From: Nonlabens tegetincola
GTDB taxonomy: Bacteria; Bacteroidota; Bacteroidia; Flavobacteriales; Flavobacteriaceae
Direction: 5' to 3'
DNA: 64,000 bases
NCBI RefSeq assembly: GCF_002954355.1
Contig: NZ_MQVV01000016.1
Coordinates: 1-64,000 of the forward strand
Every line of letters begins with the position of its first letter. Position 1 is the stretch's first letter. The notes beneath the pieces are model-generated. The model ran no database searches. It was not told the DNA's origin and saw only the letters and a program-made list of their open reading frames with translations. The translations under genes and the position numbers were made by a program. Shown piece by piece: positions 10,020 through 19,815 of this stretch.

Positions 10020-10844
10020 ATGAGTTGGAATAGAACAATAATACTGGCCGGTCTTTTTCTATTGTTATCTTGTAAAACAAATGTTTTTACAGGTAAAAAG
10101 ACTTTAAATTTTATGTCAAACTCGCAATTGTTTCCAATGGCTTTTGCTCAATATGACGATTTTTTAAATCAAAATAATGTAGTTACAGGAACCTCTGAGG
10201 CAAAGATGATTGAAGATGTAGGTAATAAAATTAGAATTGCTGCACAACGATGGTTATCAGCTCTAGGAGAAGAAGCTTATTTAAAGGACTACAAATGGGA
10301 ATATAATCTAGTTAAGGACGAAACCGTAAATGCCTGGTGTATGCCTGGTGGTAAAATTGTGTTTTATACTGGTATTTTACCAATCTGTCAAGGGGAAAGC
10401 GGTGTTGCAGTAGTAATGGGACATGAAGTAGCACATGCACTTGCAGATCACGGTGCGCAACGTATGAGTGCAGCTCAGGTACAAGCGCTTGGTGCGGTAG
10501 GTGTTGCTGTTGGGTCACAAGTTGCAGGAGCAAATCAACAAACTCAACAAATTTTGAATCAAGCTTATGGTTTAGGTTCTCAATTAGGAGGAATGTTACC
10601 GTTCTCAAGATCTCATGAAACTGAAGCTGATAAAATAGGTCTTTATCTTTCTGCTATAGCAGGATACGATCCATATGAGGCTCCAGAATTATGGAAACGC
10701 ATGAAAGCGGCTAGTGGTGGACAAGCTCCACCAGAATTTCTAAGTACACATCCATCTAACGATAGTCGAATAGAATTTCTTAATCAACTTGCTCCTAAAG
10801 CAAAAGAAGAAGCAAAAAAATACGGAGTTACTTCATTCAAGTAA
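10020..10844 (+). CDS. M48-family zinc metalloprotease lipoprotein
   Basis: The lipoprotein signal ends in LLLSC, giving a lipidated Cys18, so the enzyme probably sits in the periplasm on a membrane. The zinc site is HEVAH at residues 135-139 with Glu200 in the downstream ETEAD (ExxxD) segment as the third ligand. This is the Oma1/LoiP-like branch of M48 peptidases, at 274 residues the usual length for short soluble members. An Ala/Gln-rich stretch (about 148-180) separates the helices carrying the zinc ligands. These proteases are generally linked to outer-membrane protein quality control; that role is inferred here. The gene follows ytxJ closely and ends at a strong terminator. Confidence 0.9.
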   Translation: MSWNRTIILAGLFLLLSCKTNVFTGKKTLNFMSNSQLFPMAFAQYDDFLNQNNVVTGTSEAKMIEDVGNKIRIAAQRWLSALGEEAYLKDYKWEYNLVKDETVNAWCMPGGKIVFYTGILPICQGESGVAVVMGHEVAHALADHGAQRMSAAQVQALGAVGVAVGSQVAGANQQTQQILNQAYGLGSQLGGMLPFSRSHETEADKIGLYLSAIAGYDPYEAPELWKRMKAASGGQAPPEFLSTHPSNDSRIEFLNQLAPKAKEEAKKYGVTSFK

Positions 10845-10864
10845 TTTTGAATCTTTACTTTTAA

Positions 10865-10891
10865 GGCGCTCATAAAAGAGCGCCTTTTTTT
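10865..10891 (+). terminator. Terminator whose T-tract touches the next start codon
   Basis: GGCGCTC (10865-10871) pairs with GAGCGCC (10878-10884), followed by seven T. The next base begins the ATG of the transporter gene at 10892. Confidence 0.9.
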
Positions 10892-12220
10892 ATGAAACCA
10901 ACTTTACCAAAGGGTCACAAAAAACTTATAAAGGCCTGGGCATTCTATGACTGGGCAAACTCAGTTTATTCACTGGTTATAGCGAGCGCTATTTTTCCAA
11001 TTTTCTACAGCTATATAAGTACTAAAGCTTATGAACAAGGCAACGTTCCTGATTTATTAAAATCAGTGACCAATGAAAATATCATTATTATAACAACGGC
11101 AATTGCCTTTTTAATAGTTTCTATAATATCACCTATACTTTCAGGAATAGCCGATTATTCTGGTAAAAAGAAAAGGTTTTTACAGTTTTTCTGTTATTTA
11201 GGAGCTTTAAGTTGTTGTGGATTAGCATGGTTTAGTTTTGATTATCTATATGTAAGTTTACTTCTATACTTGCTAGCACTGGTAGGTTTTTGGGGATCAC
11301 TAGTATTTTACAATTCCTATTTACCAGATATTGCTCACCCAGAACAACAAGATGCTGCAAGCGCCAAAGGTTTTTCTTATGGCTATATAGGTAGTGTGAT
11401 CTTACTATTACTGTGTCTAGCGCTCATACAAGGTGGCTTTTACCCAGAAGAAGGTATTCTAGGTCTAGATGCACCACGACTTTCCTTTGTCCTCACTGGT
11501 CTTTGGTGGATAGGATTTGCTCAATATACTTATGCATACCTTCCGTTAGGAACAAAAAAGGATACCTCTCAAGTTAAAAACATTTTTACTAATGGATTTA
11601 AAGAGCTCAGGAAAATCTGGAATCAATTAGATCATCTAGGACAATTGAAAAGATTTTTAGGAGCTTTTTTTATTTACAGTATGGCTGTACAAACTGTAAT
11701 GTTAATCGCAACTTATTTTGGAACTGAAGAAGTTCTTTGGCCTATAAATGAGGAGACAGGGGAACGTGATGGCACACTAGGATTAATTGTAAGTATTTTG
11801 TTAATACAACTTATTGCTATTCCCGGTGCGTGGTTGGCTAGTAAGCTTTCGCGAAAGCATGGAAATATAAAAACTTTAATGGTCATTAATATTTTATGGG
11901 TGTGTATATGTATTTACGGTTATTTTGTATACACACCTTTACAATTTTATGTTACCGCAGGATTTGTAGGGTTAGTAATGGGATCAATTCAAAGTTTGTC
12001 GAGGAGTACCTACTCAAAAATGATTCCTGAAAATACGATTGATACAGCCTCCTTTTTTAGTTTCTATGATGTTTCAGAGAAAATCGGAATTGTGATTGGA
12101 ATGGGTATTTTTGCATTGGTAAATCAGTACACGGGCAGCATGAGAGAAAGTATATTATTTCTAGTTGCTTTTTTTTCCATTGGAGTAGTGCTGCTTTATC
12201 GAACAGGAAAAATTAAGTAA
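10892..12220 (+). CDS. UMF1-family major facilitator transporter
   Basis: A 442-residue polytopic membrane protein with about 12 hydrophobic helices. The N-terminal AWAFYDWANSVYSLVI segment is the hallmark of the UMF1/Atg22-like branch of the major facilitator superfamily. The cytoplasmic loop between helices 2 and 3 carries GIADYSGKKKRF, the MFS loop signature. A second, related loop (WLASKLSRKHGN) contains one copy of the dispersed palindrome read as LSRK. Substrate unknown; family members have been linked to solute or amino-acid efflux. The start codon abuts the preceding terminator, so transcription must either read through the hairpin or begin within it. A bidirectional terminator follows. 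Confidence 0.88.
   Translation: MKPTLPKGHKKLIKAWAFYDWANSVYSLVIASAIFPIFYSYISTKAYEQGNVPDLLKSVTNENIIIITTAIAFLIVSIISPILSGIADYSGKKKRFLQFFCYLGALSCCGLAWFSFDYLYVSLLLYLLALVGFWGSLVFYNSYLPDIAHPEQQDAASAKGFSYGYIGSVILLLLCLALIQGGFYPEEGILGLDAPRLSFVLTGLWWIGFAQYTYAYLPLGTKKDTSQVKNIFTNGFKELRKIWNQLDHLGQLKRFLGAFFIYSMAVQTVMLIATYFGTEEVLWPINEETGERDGTLGLIVSILLIQLIAIPGAWLASKLSRKHGNIKTLMVINILWVCICIYGYFVYTPLQFYVTAGFVGLVMGSIQSLSRSTYSKMIPENTIDTASFFSFYDVSEKIGIVIGMGIFALVNQYTGSMRESILFLVAFFSIGVVLLYRTGKIK
11845..11858. repeat. Dispersed palindrome, copy 2 (in the UMF1 gene, read LSRK)
   Basis: Perfect GCTTTCGCGAAAGC in coding sequence, read in the frame CTT TCG CGA AAG. It falls in a cytoplasmic loop of the transporter. Confidence 0.95.
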
Positions 12221-12240
12221 AACCGTTTAGGTTACAAATA

Positions 12241-12275
12241 AAAAGCCGTCTAGTAAAGTACTAGACGGCTTTTTA
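12241..12275. terminator. Bidirectional terminator between convergent genes
   Basis: GCCGTCTAGT and ACTAGACGGC form a 10-bp stem flanked by A4 and T5. It serves the transporter on the plus strand and the GIN-domain gene on the minus strand. Confidence 0.9.
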
Positions 12276-12292
12276 TTTAATTATAAGGAATG

Positions 12293-13018
12293 CTATCTTT
12301 TTTCTACATCGCCACTTCCTATGATAGAAGTTTTAACCTTACTGGATTTTCCATCATACACAATATCACCACTACCGGCAATACTTGCATTAATGGTACC
12401 TCCATTACAATAAACACTTATGTCACCACTTCCTGCGATACTAGCGTCAATATTATTGGCTCTTAGACCGAACCCTTCAATATCACCGCTACCAGCTACA
12501 CTAGCATCTAGATTTTCAGTACGGCCTTTTAAAATTATATCACCACTACCAGCAACATTTACTTCTAGGTTTCTTGATTCAGTTTCAACTTCTATATTAC
12601 CAGATCCAGCAACACTTATTTCCATATTAGATGATTTTAAAACAAGTTCTGAATGAATATCGCCACTACCTGCCAGTGATAAAGCTTCAATTTCTTGAAC
12701 AGGTACTGTAACATAGATTCCCTTGCGAGTACTCACATTATATCCATCCTCAATACCAATTTTTAATCTACCGCCTTTCACCTCGATCTCTATATGTTCC
12801 ATGATATTAGACTCGGCCTTTACTTCAATGGAGCCTTCTTTTCCAGCAACTAATGTTACATCAATGCTATTTCTTACATTGACCTTGTCATAATCACCTA
12901 CTTCAAAGGTTTTTGAAATGACCTCACCGTTTCCTTTAATTTTATCTTTTCCCCACCATTGAGCCTGAGATAATTGTACGCTTAAAAGGGCTATAAAAAG
13001 TAATGTTATATGTTTCAT
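12293..13018 (-). CDS. GIN-domain (DUF2807) exported protein
   Basis: A 241-residue protein with a signal peptide (cleavage after about residue 19, LSQAQ) and a putative auto-transporter head GIN domain, a beta-helical fold. The body repeats an (L/V/I)AGSGDI motif about seven times at intervals of 16-20 residues, one turn of a solenoid per copy. It is the last gene of an operon with an ECF sigma factor, a membrane anti-sigma-like protein and a second solenoid protein (15 bp upstream). Family members are widespread in Bacteroidota envelopes and their function is not established. A sensor or scaffold linked to the sigma system is an inference. Confidence 0.85.
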   Translation of the reverse strand: MKHITLLFIALLSVQLSQAQWWGKDKIKGNGEVISKTFEVGDYDKVNVRNSIDVTLVAGKEGSIEVKAESNIMEHIEIEVKGGRLKIGIEDGYNVSTRKGIYVTVPVQEIEALSLAGSGDIHSELVLKSSNMEISVAGSGNIEVETESRNLEVNVAGSGDIILKGRTENLDASVAGSGDIEGFGLRANNIDASIAGSGDISVYCNGGTINASIAGSGDIVYDGKSSKVKTSIIGSGDVEKR

Positions 13019-13033
13019 GATTTTTGGATTTAA

Positions 13034-14131
13034 TTAATTGATTTTAAGTGATACTCCACCAAAACTACTGTTGATATTGATGGTACTGCTAGCGCTAGAG
13101 CTACCGTAATGTCCTGCTTTTGATTTATCGGTCATATCTTTATTAGATCTGGTTGTTATGATATCATTGGACAGATTGATCCCAGCAAACTCGGTATCGA
13201 TATCAAAGGTGAATGATGCATCTTTATTTACACCTACATCCACTTTGGTATATTCTGCTCTTAGGATTGCTTCTTTAAAATTTCTCCCTAATTCTCTAAT
13301 TCTTGCACTCCCAAATTCTGTATTCAAATTGACATACTCTGACACATTATCAATTTTTACGGTAGAATAATCACCGCGACCTGTGACCGTTCTTACAGAT
13401 TCTATTTGAACAGTTGTAAAGTCATTACGAAAATTCAATTGATCCACCTCACCAAACTTTCCTGTAGTGTAATCACCACTAAATTCAATTTTGTCCGCCT
13501 TTTCAAGTTCAAATCCGCTGAAATCTGCTCTAATAGTAGCTGACTTGATATAATCAAAGTGACAGTTTTTAGAATAATCAAATTTGAGTAAGTTGTCCTC
13601 GTGATGAAGGTTTCCTATATCAATTCTCCCAAAATCACATTGAATTTTTGCATGTCCAAATAAGTCATCAATTTCAACGTTACCGTAGTCATTTGCGATG
13701 TCAATATCTGCGGTTTTGGGTAATTTTATGATATAATCAATTTTCATATTTGTCACTCTGTTACTATTACTACTAAACAAGGCATTCCAAATGCTCGAAC
13801 TTTGATTTCGATTACTAAAATCGGCATCGGTCCTTGCGATTACTCTAGAGCTACTTGTATCAAAATCTACATTGATCTCTCTTAATTTCTCTACAACATC
13901 ATCTTCGTCGTCGCCACTTACTTCAACTACGACTTTGATGTCTATTTGCGCTTTATCCCATGTTGTCATTGAAACGTTTCCAAAACTGTTCTCTACCTGG
14001 AGCATACAGGTTTTGTTAACCGGGAATGATTTATTAAGGGTTTTTGTCTTGGTGTACTTACCTTTATCAGGACCAGCTAAAGCTACTACTGGTACCATAA
14101 GTAAGAATACTATATTAAATAATGTTTTCAT
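13034..14131 (-). CDS. Exported beta-solenoid protein (DUF4097-like)
   Basis: A 365-residue protein with a signal peptide (MKTLFNIVFLLMVPVVALA). The rest has regularly spaced short beta strands such as ENSFGNVSMTTWD, ANDYGNVEIDDL and GDYTTGKFGEVDQL. These resemble the DUF4097/adhesin-type solenoid of the neighbouring GIN protein but are more diverged. Its start overlaps the end of the anti-sigma-like gene by 17 bp, which indicates translational coupling. Probably periplasmic or outer-membrane associated. Function unknown; it is presumably a regulon member of the adjacent sigma factor. Confidence 0.7.
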   Translation of the reverse strand: MKTLFNIVFLLMVPVVALAGPDKGKYTKTKTLNKSFPVNKTCMLQVENSFGNVSMTTWDKAQIDIKVVVEVSGDDEDDVVEKLREINVDFDTSSSRVIARTDADFSNRNQSSSIWNALFSSNSNRVTNMKIDYIIKLPKTADIDIANDYGNVEIDDLFGHAKIQCDFGRIDIGNLHHEDNLLKFDYSKNCHFDYIKSATIRADFSGFELEKADKIEFSGDYTTGKFGEVDQLNFRNDFTTVQIESVRTVTGRGDYSTVKIDNVSEYVNLNTEFGSARIRELGRNFKEAILRAEYTKVDVGVNKDASFTFDIDTEFAGINLSNDIITTRSNKDMTDKSKAGHYGSSSASSTININSSFGGVSLKIN

Positions 14132-14705
14132 TTTCTTTTTCTAGTTTGAGTTCTTCGAGTTGTTTAATTTGCTCACGAGCTATTTCAAGTACTTGTATTC
14201 TATTTTGAAAGTTTTCTATCATCGCTGCGATGACAACTTTACTATCCTTATTTATTCTATAATCCTGCTTGATTTCTTCATACTGTAGTTCTAGCTTTTC
14301 AATAGCAGCTAGCGCCTCTTCAATAATTACCGCATTTTCTGCAGTACGTAACGTATTAAGTTGTTCTAGTTCATTTTTAATCGTACTAGAGAAAAACGTT
14401 TGAGTTTGCGCAATCTCTGGCGACACTTCTGTAACAGTTGTATCGGTAGACGTCATTTTTAAACCTGCTATTCCTAGTAAAACTGCTAGAGTAGCAGCAG
14501 CACTCCATTTTAGAATTTTTGATAAAGAAAAAGTGTTATCCTTATCACCATCCTTATCTATAGGTAATGGAATTACCTTTGTTTCCTCATCACATAACTC
14601 TTCTAGTTTTTCAAGAAAAGCTTCTCTATGACCATTAGGCAATGGTGTGGTGTCAAAATCTTGCTGTTGAAACCAGCTCTTCATATCATCCTTCATATTC
14701 CTCAA
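14115..14705 (-). CDS. Single-pass membrane protein, probable anti-sigma factor
   Basis: A 196-residue protein: a cytoplasmic N-terminal part of about 60 residues, one membrane helix (about 68-88, ILKWSAAATLAVLLGIAGL) and a Glu/Lys-rich C-terminal part likely to be a coiled coil (about 110-190). It begins 20 bp inside the end of the ECF sigma gene and is followed by exported proteins. This is the usual place for a membrane anti-sigma factor in Bacteroidota. The N-terminal region lacks an obvious zinc-binding HxxxCxxC motif, so it is not a ZAS-type anti-sigma. The role is inferred from position and topology. Confidence 0.65.
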   Translation of the reverse strand: MRNMKDDMKSWFQQQDFDTTPLPNGHREAFLEKLEELCDEETKVIPLPIDKDGDKDNTFSLSKILKWSAAATLAVLLGIAGLKMTSTDTTVTEVSPEIAQTQTFFSSTIKNELEQLNTLRTAENAVIIEEALAAIEKLELQYEEIKQDYRINKDSKVVIAAMIENFQNRIQVLEIAREQIKQLEELKLEKENENII

Positions 14706-15243
14706 TTTTGTTTCTTAAACTTTGTTTTGCACGAGATATCATCGTTCTACATTGTCCATTTGAAAGGCCTAGAATCTCACATATCTCTTCATTATCCATT
14801 CCTTCAATCAAGCTTAGAGTAAGTACTTGTCTATAATTTTCTTTTAGTTCACTCATAATTTCCAGTACTTTCCTAGCGGTCATTCCGGCTTGTTCCATAT
14901 CAATCCCTGTATCATCTGGTTGTTGTTCCATTTCATATGATACTTCTTCATAATCTATAGTAGGCATTTTTCCTGCTTTACGCAGGTGAGACAAACTGTT
15001 ATTAATTACAATCCTTTTTAACCAGCTACCATAGGTACTTTCTCTATTCCATTGATTCATTTTTCTAAAAGCTGATATCATACTTTCTTGCATAATATCT
15101 TGCGCTAGATCAGTTTGTTGTACAATGCGCAGTGCAACATGATACATACCGTATGCATACTGGTCGTACAACTTCATTTGTGCTCTACGATCGCCTTGCT
15201 CGCACAAGTCATAAATGGATATTTCTGTTTCTGTTAAAGTCAC
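14686..15243 (-). CDS. ECF-type RNA polymerase sigma factor
   Basis: A 185-residue sigma-70 family protein with region 2 (about 20-90; DLAQDIMQESMISAFRKMNQW, then STYGSWLKRIVINNSLSHLRK) and region 4 (about 125-180; ELKENYRQVLTLSLIEGMDNEEICEILG with a helix-turn-helix). Regions 1 and 3 are absent, as in extracytoplasmic-function sigma factors. It is the first gene of a four-gene overlapping operon with a membrane protein and two exported solenoid proteins. The ECF factor is therefore probably held by the second gene product and released by an envelope signal. Autoregulation is likely but its promoter was not identified. Confidence 0.93.
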   Translation of the reverse strand: MTLTETEISIYDLCEQGDRRAQMKLYDQYAYGMYHVALRIVQQTDLAQDIMQESMISAFRKMNQWNRESTYGSWLKRIVINNSLSHLRKAGKMPTIDYEEVSYEMEQQPDDTGIDMEQAGMTARKVLEIMSELKENYRQVLTLSLIEGMDNEEICEILGLSNGQCRTMISRAKQSLRNKIEEYEG

Positions 15244-15417
15244 TTGGTCAGTGTTACGTTATAAAGATGCTACTTTTTTAAGTGTGTTACAGTAAGTGGC
15301 AAGAAATTTGAAAATTATATCAGAAAAAAGACCCTTTTCCCTTCTTTCGATGTAAGGTTACACTTGATTAATTAGGTCAATATAGTTGTTTTACAGTTAG
15401 TTGTGGTTTGGGATTGC

Positions 15418-15431
15418 GCTTTCGCGAAAGC
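15418..15431. repeat. Dispersed palindrome, copy 3 (upstream of lon)
   Basis: Perfect GCTTTCGCGAAAGC, extended to 16 bp with flanking C and G, 67 bp before the lon start. It could lie in the 5' untranslated region or promoter. Confidence 0.95.
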
Positions 15432-15498
15432 GGAGAAAAAAATATTTAAATTAAACGTACAGGCAGCCCTATGACAGGTTGTCTACCTAAATGTTATT

Positions 15499-17952
15499 AT
15501 GTTTAAACCTAAAAAATTCAATATAGACAACTTGTCATTGCAAGAATTTGATCAAGATGCGGAATTTATCCCGTTATTGAGTCAGGAAGATGAAGAGGAG
15601 ATGGATAGAGAATCTATTCCAGAAGTACTTCCAATTTTACCGTTGCGTAATATGGTATTATTTCCTGGGGTTGTAATTCCAATTACCGCTGGTCGTGACA
15701 AATCTATTCAGTTATTACAAGACGCAAATCGTAACAACAATCCTATAGGTGTTGTAGCTCAAAAAGACGAGGAAATTGAAGATCCTACTTTTGAAGATTT
15801 ACACAAAACAGGTGTTGTAGCCCGTATACTTAAGGTGTTCAAAATGCCTGATGGTAATACAACGGTCATTATTCAAGGTAAAAAACGCTTTGAGATAGAT
15901 ACTCTCGTTAAAACCGAGCCTTATATGGAAGCTAGTACCAGACCTACCGGTGATACTAGACCAGAAAAAGGAGATAAGGAATTTGAAGCAATTATTGACA
16001 AGATTAAAGAATCTTCACTAGAGATAATTAAGGGAAGTCCTAATATTCCATCAGAGGCGACTTTTGCTATTAAAAATATCGAGTCTGATTCGTTTTTAGT
16101 GAATTTTGTGTCTTCTAATATGAATCTTAAGGTAGGAGAGAAGCAGCAGTTGCTAGAGATGGATGATCTTAAGGAACGAGCTCTTGAAACTTTAAGATAT
16201 ATGAATATTGAGCTTCAAAAACTGGAGCTTAAAAACGACATTCAATCTAAGGTTCAAAGTGATATAAATAAACAACAGCGAGAATATTTTCTTCATCAAC
16301 AAATGAAGACCATTCAAGAAGAATTGGGTGGTGGAGTGAGCTCACATCAAGAAATTGATGATATGCGCCAGCGTGCTAAGAAGAAGAAGTGGGATGATAA
16401 GGTAAAAGAGCACTTTGATAAGGAGTTGGCCAAAATGCAACGTATGAATCCTCAAGTTGCAGAATACTCTATTCAACGCAACTATCTAGACCTTTTCCTT
16501 GAGTTACCATGGAATGAATTTAGTAAAGATAATTTTGACCTAAAGAGAGCGATGAAAATTTTAGATCGCGATCATTATGGTCTAGATGACGTTAAAAAAC
16601 GTATTATAGAATATCTAGCAGTACTTAAATTGCGTAATGACATGAAATCTCCAATTTTGTGTTTATACGGTCCTCCAGGTGTTGGTAAAACTTCACTAGG
16701 TAAATCTATTGCAGAAGCTTTAGGCCGTGAATACGTAAGAATGTCTCTGGGTGGTTTGCGTGATGAAGCGGAAATTAGAGGTCATAGAAAAACCTATATT
16801 GGTGCCATGCCTGGTAGAATTATTCAAAGTATCAAAAAGGCCAAAACCTCAAATCCAGTTTTTGTTCTTGATGAAATTGATAAGTTAAGTAGCAGTCATA
16901 ATGGTGATCCATCAAGTGCTATGCTCGAGGTATTAGATCCAGAACAAAACAGTGAGTTCTACGATAACTTCCTGGAAATGGGTTATGACCTGAGTAAGGT
17001 GATGTTTATAGCTACTTGTAATAGTTTAAATACTATTCAACCAGCTTTACGTGATAGGATGGAAATAATCAATGTTACTGGTTATACCATTGAAGAAAAA
17101 GTAGAAATAGGAAAACAACACTTACTTCCTAAACAACTTAAAGAACACGGACTTAATAAAGAGCATTTAAAATTAGGTAAACCACAGATTGAAAAAATCG
17201 TTGAAGGTTATACTCGTGAAAGTGGTGTACGTACTCTTGATAAGCAAATTGCAAAAATGGTACGCTATGCTGCAAAAAGTATTGCCATGGAAGACGATTA
17301 CGACATCAAGGTTTCAAACGATACTATTATAGAGGTTTTGGGTTCTCCAAAACTTCTACGAGATAAGTATGAAAATAATGATGTTGCTGGTGTAGTGACT
17401 GGACTAGCATGGACAAGAGTAGGTGGTGATATTTTATTCATTGAATCCATATTAAGTAAGGGTAAAGGACAACTATCGATCACAGGTAACCTAGGAAAGG
17501 TTATGAAAGAAAGCGCCACTATTGCCATGGAATATATTAAATCAAATGCCGATCAATTAGGAATTAATCCAGAGGTATTTGAGAAGTATAATGTTCACAT
17601 TCACGTACCAGAAGGTGCAACACCAAAAGATGGTCCTAGTGCTGGTATTACGATGTTAACCTCTCTAGTGTCTTTATTTACGCAGCGCAAAGTGAAAAAA
17701 AGCATTGCGATGACAGGTGAAATTACTTTGAGAGGAAAAGTGCTACCTGTTGGTGGAATTAAAGAGAAAATTCTAGCAGCTAAACGTGCTAAGATTAAAG
17801 AGATCTTACTTTGCGAGCAAAACCGCAGGGATATTGAAGAAATAAAGGAAGAGTACTTAAAGGGATTGACGTTCCATTTTGTGTCTGATATGAGTCAAGT
17901 ACTTGAATTAGCTATTACTAAACAGAAGGTTAAAAACGCTAAGAAGTTGTAA
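15499..17952 (+). CDS. lon: ATP-dependent protease Lon
   Basis: An 817-residue cytoplasmic AAA+ serine protease that degrades misfolded and regulatory proteins. In order: an N-terminal substrate-binding domain ([19 protein letters not shown]), a helical linker, an AAA module with Walker [10 protein letters not shown] near residue 391, and the protease domain. The catalytic pair is Ser714 in [10 protein letters not shown] and Lys757 in GGIKEKIL. The acidic N-terminal extension before the Lon domain (DEEEMDRE) is common in Bacteroidota Lon. The gene stands alone, divergent from the sigma operon, and ends in a strong hairpin. No heat-shock promoter was recognised in the 255-bp upstream gap. Confidence 0.97.
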   Translation: MFKPKKFNIDNLSLQEFDQDAEFIPLLSQEDEEEMDRESIPEVLPILPLRNMVLFPGVVIPITAGRDKSIQLLQDANRNNNPIGVVAQKDEEIEDPTFEDLHKTGVVARILKVFKMPDGNTTVIIQGKKRFEIDTLVKTEPYMEASTRPTGDTRPEKGDKEFEAIIDKIKESSLEIIKGSPNIPSEATFAIKNIESDSFLVNFVSSNMNLKVGEKQQLLEMDDLKERALETLRYMNIELQKLELKNDIQSKVQSDINKQQREYFLHQQMKTIQEELGGGVSSHQEIDDMRQRAKKKKWDDKVKEHFDKELAKMQRMNPQVAEYSIQRNYLDLFLELPWNEFSKDNFDLKRAMKILDRDHYGLDDVKKRIIEYLAVLKLRNDMKSPILCLYGPPGVGKTSLGKSIAEALGREYVRMSLGGLRDEAEIRGHRKTYIGAMPGRIIQSIKKAKTSNPVFVLDEIDKLSSSHNGDPSSAMLEVLDPEQNSEFYDNFLEMGYDLSKVMFIATCNSLNTIQPALRDRMEIINVTGYTIEEKVEIGKQHLLPKQLKEHGLNKEHLKLGKPQIEKIVEGYTRESGVRTLDKQIAKMVRYAAKSIAMEDDYDIKVSNDTIIEVLGSPKLLRDKYENNDVAGVVTGLAWTRVGGDILFIESILSKGKGQLSITGNLGKVMKESATIAMEYIKSNADQLGINPEVFEKYNVHIHVPEGATPKDGPSAGITMLTSLVSLFTQRKVKKSIAMTGEITLRGKVLPVGGIKEKILAAKRAKIKEILLCEQNRRDIEEIKEEYLKGLTFHFVSDMSQVLELAITKQKVKNAKKL

Positions 17953-17971
17953 GCAAGTTTATATTTAAAAA

Positions 17972-18002
17972 AAATAGCCGCTTTAAAAGCGGCTATTTTT
18001 TT
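17972..18002. terminator. Bidirectional terminator between lon and the oxygenase gene
   Basis: TAGCCGCTT and AAGCGGCTA form a stem flanked by A-runs on the left and seven T on the right. It works for both converging genes. Confidence 0.88.
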
Positions 18003-18006
18003 GTAA

Positions 18007-18957
18007 TTATTTTTTTATCAATCCGATTTCAACTAATCTTTGATGTAGAAATTCACCAGCAGTAATATCATCATACTGTTTTGGATTATTATCATCGATA
18101 CATTCTTCAAGACAATCTAAAGGCATTTCACTTCTAGGATGCATAAAGAATGGTATGCTATAGCGGCTAGTATGCCATAACTCTCTTGGAGGATTAACTA
18201 CTCTATGTATAGTAGATCGCAACTTATTGTTAGTATGTCTTTCCAACATATCGCCTACATTGATAACAAGTTCATCCTCACCTGCGATTGCATCTATCCA
18301 ACGACCGTCTTTATGTTTTACTTGCAAACCTGGTGCACTAGCACCCATAAGTAGGGTTATTAAATTAATATCGCCGTGTGCGCCAGCACGCACTGCGTTA
18401 TCTGGCTCTTCGGTAATTGGTGGATAATGTATAGGTCTTAAAATCGAATTCCCATTACTAGCCCAGTGGTCAAAGTAGTTTTCTTGTTTACCAATATACA
18501 AGGCAAGTGCACGTAATACATAGATACCGGTTTTTTCTAGCATTCTGTATGCCTGCATTCCAACTTCATTAAAATGAGGAAGTTCTTTGACCTGAACGTT
18601 GTCAGGATATTCTTCCGTTAAATTGGCATCGGCAGCAGGTTCTTGTCCAAAGTGCCAGAACTCTTTTAAATCTCCTTCTTTCTTTCCTTTAGCATGTTCT
18701 TTTCCAAAAGAAACATAACCACGTTGTCCACCTAAGTCCTCGCGTTCATATCCTTTTTTTACATCCGTAGGAAGTTTAAAAAACTTCTCCACCTCATTAT
18801 ATAACTTCTCTGTAAGTTCATCATCTAAAAAATGATTTTTTAAGGAAACAAAACCTATTTCCTCATAAGCATTTCCTATTTCTGTGATAAACTTCTTTTT
18901 TCTTACGGGATCATCGCTTAAAAAATCAGCTAGATCTACACTAGGAATATTTGTCAT
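18007..18957 (-). CDS. 2OG-Fe(II) oxygenase of the isopenicillin N synthase family
   Basis: A 316-residue double-stranded beta-helix oxygenase. The iron triad is His194 and Asp196 (AHGDINLITLL) plus the distal His in STIHRVVNPP. The RYSIPFF segment supplies the RxS motif that binds the 2-oxoglutarate carboxylate. The N-terminal DIOX_N part (VDLADF, then GFVSLKNHFL) is intact. Members hydroxylate or desaturate small molecules using O2 and 2-oxoglutarate; this substrate cannot be told from sequence. The PAP2 gene lies 11 bp upstream on the same strand and may be co-transcribed. A biosynthetic role is possible, but no pathway partner is adjacent. Confidence 0.88.
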   Translation of the reverse strand: MTNIPSVDLADFLSDDPVRKKKFITEIGNAYEEIGFVSLKNHFLDDELTEKLYNEVEKFFKLPTDVKKGYEREDLGGQRGYVSFGKEHAKGKKEGDLKEFWHFGQEPAADANLTEEYPDNVQVKELPHFNEVGMQAYRMLEKTGIYVLRALALYIGKQENYFDHWASNGNSILRPIHYPPITEEPDNAVRAGAHGDINLITLLMGASAPGLQVKHKDGRWIDAIAGEDELVINVGDMLERHTNNKLRSTIHRVVNPPRELWHTSRYSIPFFMHPRSEMPLDCLEECIDDNNPKQYDDITAGEFLHQRLVEIGLIKK

Positions 18958-18968
18958 GTCTTAAATTA

Positions 18969-19748
18969 TTAAAATTGTATAAATGCTCCCAATTGTACCT
19001 CATTATTTGTTAGAATCGGAGCAAATTGAATAGTATAGCTTTTCTTTGACTGGCTAGAGTATTCAACTTTATTTTTATCCTTAAATATAATATTCTTTAT
19101 CATAGGATATAACCAATATCCTAATTTTGTTGAAAGAATTCCTATTCCAGCACCAGCAAGAACATCATTGAACCAGTGTTTGTCATTATAGATTCTCAAA
19201 AAACCAGTGAGAGTGGCTATTGAATAACCACCTATACTAAACCATATGCTGCGGTGACCGTATTCTTGATGTAAAAACTCTGCACCCATAAACGTGAGCG
19301 CCGTATGGCCAGAAGGAAATGTACTAACTGATCTACCACTAGGTCGGCGAGCGCTTATATTATTTTTAGTTATCCTTACGCTAGAATACATGAATAATCC
19401 AGACACTAAAAGAACACCTGTTTTGTTTTTCCAATCGTATCGACCTTTATATCCTGCAAATTCCAAACCATAAGCACTGGCTATTCCTACGGCAGGCAGG
19501 TAATCGTCCACTGTTATTTTTGAACCATCTGGTTTAAGAGACTCTCTTATTTCAACACTTAAATCTCTAATAGGACCCTTTCTTATACCAAAAGCACCAG
19601 AGGCAATTAAAAAGGTAGGTAACAATAAGGACTCATGTTTAAATTCTAAAGGCTCATTTAAATTTAAACCGTAATCAGATTGTTGACCGTAAATTTTTGG
19701 AAAAATAAACAGTGCAACCACTACATATAAAAGAAGGTGTTTCTTCAT
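18969..19748 (-). CDS. PAP2-family membrane phosphatase
   Basis: A 259-residue membrane protein with a signal-like first helix. The phosphatase signature is present in three parts: KNNISARRP, the PSGHT motif, and FLRIYNDKHWFNDVLAG carrying the R...H...D residues. Such enzymes dephosphorylate lipid phosphates or undecaprenyl pyrophosphate at the outer face of the inner membrane. The N-terminal 60 residues look periplasmic and include a region (about 30-45) with no clear homology. It is 11 bp upstream of the oxygenase gene. It diverges from the E1 fusion gene across a 103-bp gap. Confidence 0.85.
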   Translation of the reverse strand: MKKHLLLYVVVALFIFPKIYGQQSDYGLNLNEPLEFKHESLLLPTFLIASGAFGIRKGPIRDLSVEIRESLKPDGSKITVDDYLPAVGIASAYGLEFAGYKGRYDWKNKTGVLLVSGLFMYSSVRITKNNISARRPSGRSVSTFPSGHTALTFMGAEFLHQEYGHRSIWFSIGGYSIATLTGFLRIYNDKHWFNDVLAGAGIGILSTKLGYWLYPMIKNIIFKDKNKVEYSSQSKKSYTIQFAPILTNNEVQLGAFIQF

Positions 19749-19815
19749 AAATCGAGGTCAAAAATAACACACCTATTTTATTCTATAAACAAAAGCTTTT
19801 TGAAATCGATTTCGT

